From NCBI GenBank assembly GCA_905204935.1, contig CAJLBJ010000006.1, forward strand, positions 1-63,756: 63,756 nucleotides of DNA. Reading direction: 5' to 3'. This document shows positions 56,890-63,756 of this stretch, in pieces. This DNA is from an uncultured Lactobacillus sp. Lineage in GTDB: Bacteria > Bacillota > Bacilli > Lactobacillales > Lactobacillaceae. A program made the translations under genes and the position numbers. The notes beneath the pieces are model-generated. The model searched no databases. It was not told the origin of the DNA and saw only the letters and a program-made list of their open reading frames with translations. Each line of letters starts with the position of its first letter. Positions within the stretch are counted from its first letter, which is position 1.

Positions 56890-58573
56890 TCGGCGTTTAT
56901 TTAAACTAGTTGCTAAGCGCCCGATATTTTTATTGGTGGCGGTTCGTTGGCTAAATTTGGCTTTGTCTATTTTTATTTGGTATGGTTTTGCTAGTTTAGT
57001 CAGCGAGTATTTTGAAATGGGTAGCTTTTTTTCGCTTTATTTCTTATGGTTGGGAGCTTTTGCCTTAATTTTAAAGGCGCTTTTGCATTATATTAGTGGA
57101 TATTTAACCTGGTATTGTGCAAGCCAGATGCGCTTGACACTACGCCAAAATGTCTTACAAAAAGCCTTAGAATTACAAGCTAATCAACAACTTGCGCCCA
57201 GTGTTTTAGCACAATATGCAGTTGAAGGCATCAATCAATTAGAACTGTATTACGCACGTTTCTTACCGCAGCTTTTTTATTGCCTTGGTAGTGTCGTGTT
57301 AATCTTTGGTGTTTTAGTAGGTTATGCTTGGCAACCTGCAGTATTATTGTTGATTTGTATGCCTTTAATTCCATTGGTTATCGTGTTAGTGATGAAGAGC
57401 GCCAAGAAAATTCTAGGCAAATATTGGCATAGCTACACAGATTTAGGACGAGTATTTGAAGAAGATTTGCGTGGCTTATCAACCTTAAAGGATTTTGCAC
57501 AAGATGAAGCAAAACAACAAGAATTAAAACAAAATGCTGAATCTTTTCGTAAGGCTACGATGAGTCTTTTGGCGATGCAACTTAATTCGATTACAATCAT
57601 GGATCTCATCTCATATTGTGGGGCAGGCTTGAGCATTTCTTTAGCCTTAGTCGCTTTTAGTAAAGGGAGCCTTGATTTGTTAGGTGTGTTGTTGTTTATC
57701 TTGTTGAGTGCCGAGTTTTTCTTGCCACTTCGGCAGTTAGGCTCTTTTTTCCATGTGGCTTTAAATGGTGTTAGTGCGATGAAACGTTTGTTTAGTTTTT
57801 TAGAGCAAGAAAATCCGGTTAGTGGCACGCAAACTTTAGTCCAACCATTAAAGCAAATCAAAGCAACACTTGCTTTAGAATATGCAGATAGCTTTAAGCT
57901 GCAAGTCAACGATTTTAGCGAAAAACAAGGCGGTCTGATAGCTTTTGTAGGGCCGTCTGGTTCTGGCAAGAGTACTTTTGCGCAGATTTTGAGTGCTAAA
58001 AAGCTGGATTATCAAGGAAATGTCAGTTGGAATCAAACTAACTTAACGTCTTTGAGCCAACAAAGTCTACAAGAAAATGCTCTTTACATCAGTGAGCAAG
58101 GTTATTTGTTTAAAGGTAGTCTTTGCGAAAATCTATTGTTAGCTAATCCAAATGCAAGTAAACAACAACTCTTAAGTGCTTTAGCTAAGGTCGATTTAAC
58201 AGCCTTAGGATTGGATTATCAGCTAGCTGAAAATGGTGCTAATCTATCAGGTGGTCAGCGCCAACGTGTCTTGTTGGCACGGTGTTTGCTGAGTCAAGCA
58301 CAATTGGTGGTGTGTGATGAAATTACGGCTGGAGTTGATAAACCTAGCGAAGATATCATCATGCAAAACTTACATGACTTGGCAAAAGAAAAGCTTGTCA
58401 TCTTTATTTCGCACCGGTTATATAACGTATTAGATGCTAAAACAATCTATGTTTTTGAAAATGGACAAATCACCGCAAGTGGTACAAGTCAAAGCCTCTT
58501 AAAAGATTCACGCTATTTTAAGGAATACTTCGCTAAAGAGCAGACTTTGCTTGAGGAGGGAAAAAATGTTTAG
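56882..58573 (+). CDS. cydD: CydD-like ABC exporter half-transporter
   Basis: This 563-residue fused ABC transporter has six membrane helices and a nucleotide-binding domain with Walker A GPSGSGKST, signature LSGGQRQR and Walker B LVVCDEI. The segment FFLPLRQLGSFFHVALNGVSAMKRLF is typical of CydD. CydDC exports glutathione or cysteine and is needed for cytochrome bd assembly. No cydAB is in the window. Coupled to DUF454 upstream and the CydC-like gene downstream. Confidence 0.85.
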   Translation: MIDRRLFKLVAKRPIFLLVAVRWLNLALSIFIWYGFASLVSEYFEMGSFFSLYFLWLGAFALILKALLHYISGYLTWYCASQMRLTLRQNVLQKALELQANQQLAPSVLAQYAVEGINQLELYYARFLPQLFYCLGSVVLIFGVLVGYAWQPAVLLLICMPLIPLVIVLVMKSAKKILGKYWHSYTDLGRVFEEDLRGLSTLKDFAQDEAKQQELKQNAESFRKATMSLLAMQLNSITIMDLISYCGAGLSISLALVAFSKGSLDLLGVLLFILLSAEFFLPLRQLGSFFHVALNGVSAMKRLFSFLEQENPVSGTQTLVQPLKQIKATLALEYADSFKLQVNDFSEKQGGLIAFVGPSGSGKSTFAQILSAKKLDYQGNVSWNQTNLTSLSQQSLQENALYISEQGYLFKGSLCENLLLANPNASKQQLLSALAKVDLTALGLDYQLAENGANLSGGQRQRVLLARCLLSQAQLVVCDEITAGVDKPSEDIIMQNLHDLAKEKLVIFISHRLYNVLDAKTIYVFENGQITASGTSQSLLKDSRYFKEYFAKEQTLLEEGKNV

Positions 58574-60218
58574 ATGGTTATTACAATTCATCTGGCCTAG
58601 CCGCTATAAAGTTTTATTAGCCGTTTGTTTTGGTGTCATCAGCAATCTAGCGGTTGTGTTGATTCCTTTTTTAAGCGCGCTTTGTGTGTGGCAACTAGCA
58701 TTAGGAGATACGACAAATTTAACGCACTTAATTTGTTTAATCTTAGGTTGTGGGGTAGTGCGCGGTTTTGCTAGATACAGCGAACAATATTTAAATCATG
58801 ACATTGCATTTAGTTTGTTGGCCAGTCTACGCGTAAAACTTTTTGCCAAAGTCCGGCGTTTACAAAGCAGCTTTTTAAAGACTAAAGACTCTGGCGATTT
58901 GATTACAAGTTTAACAAGTGATGTCGAAGCCTTAGAAGTCTTTTTTGCACATACGGTTTCGCCAGTGGCAATTTATCTAGTTTCAACGGTTATTACGACA
59001 ATCTGGATGAGTCGTCTTTGGGGATTAGGTGCAATCATTTTGTTGTTAGGTCAACTTTTAGTTGGAATCGTCTTACCGTATTTTAGCTGGCACAAACACC
59101 AACAAATCGGCCAAAGTTTACAAGAAAATCTGGCGCAATTAAATCAAGTGGTGATGCAACAAGTCCAAGCTTTAGCAGACATTAAACAATATGGCTTACA
59201 AAAACAAATGCTAACTACGCTACATAAAAAAGGCCAAGCTTTAGATGTTGCACAAAAACAACAATTAAAGCAAGAAAGTTTATTGGTCTTGCGTGGCGAA
59301 ATCATTTTGATATTGACAGCAACAAGCATCTTAGGCCTTGGAGTCTATCAACAATTAGACCCAGCAGTCGTATTGTTGAGCACGATTTTAAGTTTGAGTT
59401 GCTTTGGGCCTGCTTTGGCGTTAAATAATCTAGGTTCAGCCTTATTAGCCCCGCTTGGCAGTGCCAAACGATTATATCAATTGAGCTGTCAAGACGAAGC
59501 AGTTAAGTTTAAGCAAACAGGCGCTTTAGCTACTGAACCGCAAAACTTGCAAGCTAAGCAAGTAACATTTGGCTATCATGAAAAAGCAGCGGTTTTAAGC
59601 GATATTGACTTGACGCTTACTAAAGCTAAGATGATTGGAATTGGTGGTAAAAGCGGTAGTGGTAAAAGTACCCTAGTTAATCTTTTGAAACGTGTCTATG
59701 ATCCTTGGAGTGGCTCAATTTGTTTTGAGCAAACTGACATAAAAGATTTAAGCGAACATAATCTGCGCAAGTACCAAGGGATTATGGAACAACAAACTTT
59801 TATTTTTGCGGGGACAATCGCTCAAAATATCGCCTTAGCAAGGCCAGATGCTTCTTTAGAGCAGATTAAATTAGCCGCTACAAAAGCTAATTTAGCCCCT
59901 TTAATCGAATCTTTACCGGACAAATATCAAACGCAGATTGGCACACCAAAAACGCATCAACTTTCCGATGGTGAAAAGCAACGTTTAGGCCTGGCACGGT
60001 TGTTTTTAAAGGATGCTCCGTTTTGGATTTTAGATGAGCCAACCAGTCGCTTGGATTATTTAAATGAACGAGAAATCATGCAAAATGTCCGCCAAAACAC
60101 CCAAGATAAGGCAGTTTTAGTTATTTCACACCGGCAGACAACGCTACAAAACGCAGATGTATGTTATGATATTAGCGAGCATAAATTAAAAAGGAGTTCA
60201 CAAGATGCAAATTGTTGA
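58566..60218 (+). CDS. cydC: CydC-like ABC exporter half-transporter
   Basis: This 550-residue partner has six membrane helices, Walker A GKSGSGKST, signature LSDGEKQR (Asp replaces the second Gly) and Walker B FWILDEPTS. The ATG at 58566 follows GGAGG and overlaps the CydD stop. The altered signature suggests an asymmetric dimer with one weaker ATP site, as is common in such heterodimers. Confidence 0.85.
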   Translation: MFRWLLQFIWPSRYKVLLAVCFGVISNLAVVLIPFLSALCVWQLALGDTTNLTHLICLILGCGVVRGFARYSEQYLNHDIAFSLLASLRVKLFAKVRRLQSSFLKTKDSGDLITSLTSDVEALEVFFAHTVSPVAIYLVSTVITTIWMSRLWGLGAIILLLGQLLVGIVLPYFSWHKHQQIGQSLQENLAQLNQVVMQQVQALADIKQYGLQKQMLTTLHKKGQALDVAQKQQLKQESLLVLRGEIILILTATSILGLGVYQQLDPAVVLLSTILSLSCFGPALALNNLGSALLAPLGSAKRLYQLSCQDEAVKFKQTGALATEPQNLQAKQVTFGYHEKAAVLSDIDLTLTKAKMIGIGGKSGSGKSTLVNLLKRVYDPWSGSICFEQTDIKDLSEHNLRKYQGIMEQQTFIFAGTIAQNIALARPDASLEQIKLAATKANLAPLIESLPDKYQTQIGTPKTHQLSDGEKQRLGLARLFLKDAPFWILDEPTSRLDYLNEREIMQNVRQNTQDKAVLVISHRQTTLQNADVCYDISEHKLKRSSQDANC

Positions 60219-60624
60219 TTTAGAAACAGGACAAGTCGATCTTGAACAATTAACCGGTATTTTTCGGGTGATTCCTCAAGAATTTGACTTTATCGATGAA
60301 AATGATATTGTACGTTGGTATTCGAATAATAATCACCGAATCTTTGGTAGAGAAGAGTCATCATTAAACCAACATGTTTTAGATGTTCATCCTAAACACA
60401 GTGCCAATCGCATCAAAAAGCTGTTAGCAGATATGCACTCGGGGAATAAAACTAAAGTTGAAATGGTCATACCTGCCAAAGGAAAACAGATTCAGATCTG
60501 TTTTTATGCGGTTTATGATCATGCAGGCACATACCGTGGCTGTATTGAAGTTACACAAGATGTCAGTCATTTAGTCAAGCAAAGCCACTTGGGGAATTTA
60601 TGGAAATTAATCACTAAACACTAA
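60205..60624 (+). CDS. PAS-domain protein (DUF438 C-terminal type)
   Basis: This 139-residue protein is essentially one PAS domain, FDFIDENDIVRWYSNNNHRIFGREESSLNQHVLDVHP, like the C-terminal part of DUF438 proteins. PAS domains sense redox, haem or small ligands. It overlaps the CydC-like gene by 14 bases, so it is likely linked to redox control of that transporter. AAGGAG precedes the ATG. Confidence 0.82.
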   Translation: MQIVDLETGQVDLEQLTGIFRVIPQEFDFIDENDIVRWYSNNNHRIFGREESSLNQHVLDVHPKHSANRIKKLLADMHSGNKTKVEMVIPAKGKQIQICFYAVYDHAGTYRGCIEVTQDVSHLVKQSHLGNLWKLITKH

Positions 60625-60678
60625 AAAAAGTGAAGCTTCTTTGTTGGATTGTCCAAACAAGGAAGCTTCACTTTTTTA
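60623..60678. terminator. Shared convergent terminator
   Basis: AAAAAGTGAAGCTTC pairs with GAAGCTTCACTTTTT, and an inner TTGTT/AACAA stem extends it. It lies between convergent genes and has T-runs in both directions. Confidence 0.9.
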
Positions 60679-60990
60679 TTAATCTTTTGCTTTTTTAGAT
60701 AATAACATTAATTTAGTCCAAAAAACTTTATACCAAACTTTTTTGGTGGTATTTTCCATTTCGTCTTGCTTTTTTTGAATGAATTCAATCAAGCCATTAA
60801 CATACTTTTGATACAATCTGGTGTTTGTCAACCACGCATGGAAGCGAGGAGAAAACTTCGAGAGACTGTAAAAAAAGAGTAAGAAAAACGGAACTTGCGG
60901 AATAACGGGTAACAATAAGCCAACGATTCCACAGACTAAACTGACAACGGCTAATAAAAACCACAAAATCTTGGTGACGTGTCTAAGCAT
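60679..60990 (-). CDS. Second DUF454 (YbaN) family membrane protein
   Basis: This 103-residue protein has two or three membrane helices, with GIVGLLLPVIPQVPFFLLFFYSLSKFSPRFHAWL matching the DUF454 pattern. The C-terminus is charged and helical. GAGGAGA precedes the ATG. It is convergent with the operon that begins with the other DUF454 gene. Confidence 0.82.
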   Translation of the reverse strand: MLRHVTKILWFLLAVVSLVCGIVGLLLPVIPQVPFFLLFFYSLSKFSPRFHAWLTNTRLYQKYVNGLIEFIQKKQDEMENTTKKVWYKVFWTKLMLLSKKAKD

Positions 60991-61187
60991 ATACTCTCCT
61001 CTAACTTTCTATCTAAGTGCTATATAACAGTATACCATAGTTTAGCGGTTGATATTTTAATCTGACTCTAATATTTTATTAAGATTTCATAAAATACGGT
61101 CATGAGCAAAATAAAAGCTATTTTTTTTAAGTCGTGGTAAGCTTAGTTTACAAAAAATTTTTATTTTATTAAGGGAGTTGGAGTATT

Positions 61188-61697
61188 ATGGAAAAAAGAT
61201 TTGATTGGCTAAGCTTATTAGTCGGAATCTTGATGTTACTAGCAGGGGGGTATACTTTATTTGCCCCATTAAGCGTTTTATTGAGCTTGCCTTTAGTTTT
61301 GGGAATTTTAGCGATTGCCAAAGGTGTACAAACTCTTTGGTTGCGTCATCAAGTCAATAAAATCTTGGTTCAAAAATCAAGTTGGCTATTGTGGCTAGGA
61401 ATCATCGACATCGTGATTGGCTTGTTGTTCATCATCAGAATGGGCTTGGCACTTGATGTAATTGTTTTTATTTTCGCGGTCTGGTTTATTTTTGATGCTA
61501 TTTTTGAAATTATGACAGCCCGTGTATTCAAAGCTGATAAAGGCTATTATTGGTTATTAATTATCTTGAGTGTCTTAGGGTTAATTTTAGGCATCATCTT
61601 GTTGTTTAACCCATTGCTAGCTAGTGCAACTTTAGTTTGGTTGATTGCTTTTTATCTAATCTTTATTGGTATTGGTAAAATCATTCAAGCCTTCTAA
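61188..61697 (+). CDS. DUF308/HdeD-like membrane protein
   Basis: This 169-residue protein has six short membrane helices in repeated pairs (GILMLLAGGYTLFAPLS, GIIDIVIGLLFI, LGLILGIILLFNPLLAS), the DUF308 pattern. HdeD is linked to acid stress in enterobacteria; the role in this group is unknown. GGGAG precedes the ATG. Confidence 0.85.
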   Translation: MEKRFDWLSLLVGILMLLAGGYTLFAPLSVLLSLPLVLGILAIAKGVQTLWLRHQVNKILVQKSSWLLWLGIIDIVIGLLFIIRMGLALDVIVFIFAVWFIFDAIFEIMTARVFKADKGYYWLLIILSVLGLILGIILLFNPLLASATLVWLIAFYLIFIGIGKIIQAF

Positions 61698-61707
61698 AAT
61701 AAAGGAT

Positions 61708-61745
61708 AAAAGCTTTCTTGAATTTTTCAAGAAGGCTTTTTTTGT
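61708..61745 (+). terminator. Terminator of the DUF308 gene
   Basis: AAAAGCTTTCTTGA pairs with TCAAGAAGGCTTTT around a short T loop, followed by T. Confidence 0.85.
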
Positions 61746-61763
61746 AAAAAAAATGTAAACCCC

Positions 61764-61792
61764 TTACATAAAATCGTTTTAAAGTGTAAAAT
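61764..61792 (+). promoter_or_regulatory. Promoter of the last GH1 gene with cre-like site
   Basis: TTACAT and TAAAAT are spaced by 17 bases. TAAAATCGTTTTAA in the spacer (61769-61782) has the cre core, so CcpA could block it. An inverted repeat, TGTAA with TTACA, overlaps the -35 box from 61754. Confidence 0.65.
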
Positions 61793-61834
61793 ATATTTGT
61801 AGGCTAAAAAAATATTAGTCGGGTACAATTTTAA

Positions 61835-63307
<1,473 letters not shown>

Positions 63308-63327
63308 AATATCAGCAACAAATTAAA

Positions 63328-63356
63328 AAGTCAGCAAGTATTTGCTGACTTTTTTT
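63328..63356. terminator. Terminator shared by GH1 and the DUF1349 remnant
   Basis: AAGTCAGCAA pairs with TTGCTGACTT around four bases, followed by T. It lies between two convergent frames. Confidence 0.85.
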
Positions 63357-63357
63357 G

Positions 63358-63702
63358 CTATATATCTTTATCAGGAGCTTGGCCTGTGTGGGCTAGCCAT
63401 TTGCATTCGGTAATTTCCATGTCACTAAAAGTTGCTTTAAAAGATGAATCTTCAGGACTGCAAGCATAAATGCCGAAATTGATCGTATCAGCACCTTTCC
63501 AAAAATGAAAGATACGCATCTGATTATAATTGATACCATCAAAAGATGCTTCAACACAAAAATCATCTTCTCTGCGACTGAATCGATACCAGATAGTTTT
63601 GATAGATGCATCGATGACTGTTGTTGCCCAATCTGAATAACCATTGTTGGTAACAACGCTACCTAGATGCTGAAATTCTTCATTTTCATATTCACTGGAA
63701 CA
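63358..63702 (-). pseudogene. DUF1349 protein, N-terminus lost at the repeat
   Basis: The minus strand reads SSEYENEEFQHLGSVVTNNG, then WYRFSRREDDFCVEASFDG, MRIFHFWKGADTINFGIYA and CSPEDSSFKATFSDMEITEC, which is the C-terminal 114 residues of a DUF1349 (concanavalin-like lectin fold) protein of normally about 195. Similarity stops exactly where the terminal repeat begins, and the frame meets a TAG six bases into it. Either an element cut the gene or the assembly joined the wrong sequences. Confidence 0.85.
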
Positions 63703-63756
63703 TGTGAACTACTCACCACTTAGCTAAACCTAACGGTTCTTAACGCTTGAAGTGGG
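63703..63756 (-). repeat. Terminal repeat element, right copy
   Basis: These 54 bases are the exact reverse complement of positions 2-55. Beyond 63703 the two copies diverge at once, so the shared unit is at least 54 bases here and its outer end is cut by the window edge. Confidence 0.85.

Noticed and set aside
57433..57969. 178-codon open frame on the minus strand
   Set aside because: It is antisense to the CydD-like gene, has no ribosome binding site and no domain pattern.
63393..63656. 87-codon minus-strand frame with ATG
   Set aside because: It is a shifted frame of the DUF1349 remnant, whose real frame has clear homology.

Overview
The window reads as a low-G+C Lactobacillales chromosome, most likely Lactobacillaceae. 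The grounds are several beta-glucoside/cellobiose PTS operons with GH1 glycosidases, a Wzx/Wzy-type exopolysaccharide (EPS) locus with a Wzd/Wze tyrosine-kinase pair, a ComK-like regulator, a class II bacteriocin immunity-like gene, a preQ1-I/queT unit and candidate CcpA (cre) sites. Genus cannot be fixed from sequence alone. Both ends carry the same 54-bp sequence in inverted orientation, so this is probably a contig bounded by a dispersed repeat. At the right end the repeat abuts a headless DUF1349 gene.

Layout. 0.4-4.1 kb: GntR/UTRA regulator divergent from a GH1 phospho-beta-glycosidase and a cellobiose-type EIIC. 4.4-6.9 kb: a DUF1659/DUF2922 pair, then on the minus strand a ComK-like gene and an unrecognised 366-residue gene. 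7.0-30.0 kb: EPS locus. It opens with nucleotide-sugar genes (two epimerases, UDP-glucose dehydrogenase, a membrane 4,6-dehydratase, ATP-grasp, HAD phosphatase, PglC-like phosphoglycosyl transferase, PglE-like aminotransferase). After a decayed copy of the first epimerase comes a very AT-rich block of glycosyltransferases, Wzy, Wzx, an alpha/alpha-toroid protein and a frameshifted acyltransferase. It ends with wzd-wze, which is unusual because these normally stand near the start. 30.1-34.9 kb: accessory strip with an IS66 remnant, a leaderless trypsin-like protease plus small partner, an orphan immunity-like gene, an orphan glycosyltransferase, and the wreck of a cholesterol-dependent cytolysin gene. 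34.9-39.5 kb: thiolase, TerC, FUSC-like, HAD and thioredoxin genes. 39.5-43.8 kb: LicT-controlled bglP-GH1-licT operon with promoter, cre and RAT/terminator leader. 43.9-51.1 kb: paired CrcB, DegV, preQ1-I riboswitch-queT, Tad2/DUF2829-like, SDR, DUF1634/TSUP divergent from LysR, MATE and VOC genes. 51.2-54.9 kb: a second GntR-EIIC-GH1 module. 55.0-61.7 kb: amidase, DUF454, CydDC-like ABC exporter, PAS protein, second DUF454, DUF308. 61.8-63.8 kb: a fourth GH1 enzyme, the truncated DUF1349 gene and the terminal repeat.

How it works together. Four GH1 enzymes, three PTS permeases, two GntR repressors, LicT and several cre-like sites form a catabolite-controlled system for aryl-/beta-glucosides and cellodextrins. 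The EPS genes look able to make UDP-glucuronate, UDP-galacturonate and a UDP-4-amino-4,6-dideoxy sugar whose amino group may be acylated by the ATP-grasp enzyme (as glyceramide in Neisseria PglB2), then load it on undecaprenyl phosphate, extend, flip and polymerise it. The most striking observations are the cytolysin fossil with an intact undecapeptide-type signature, the ATP-grasp/HAD variant of the bacillosamine pathway, and the leaderless protease pair beside mobile-element debris.
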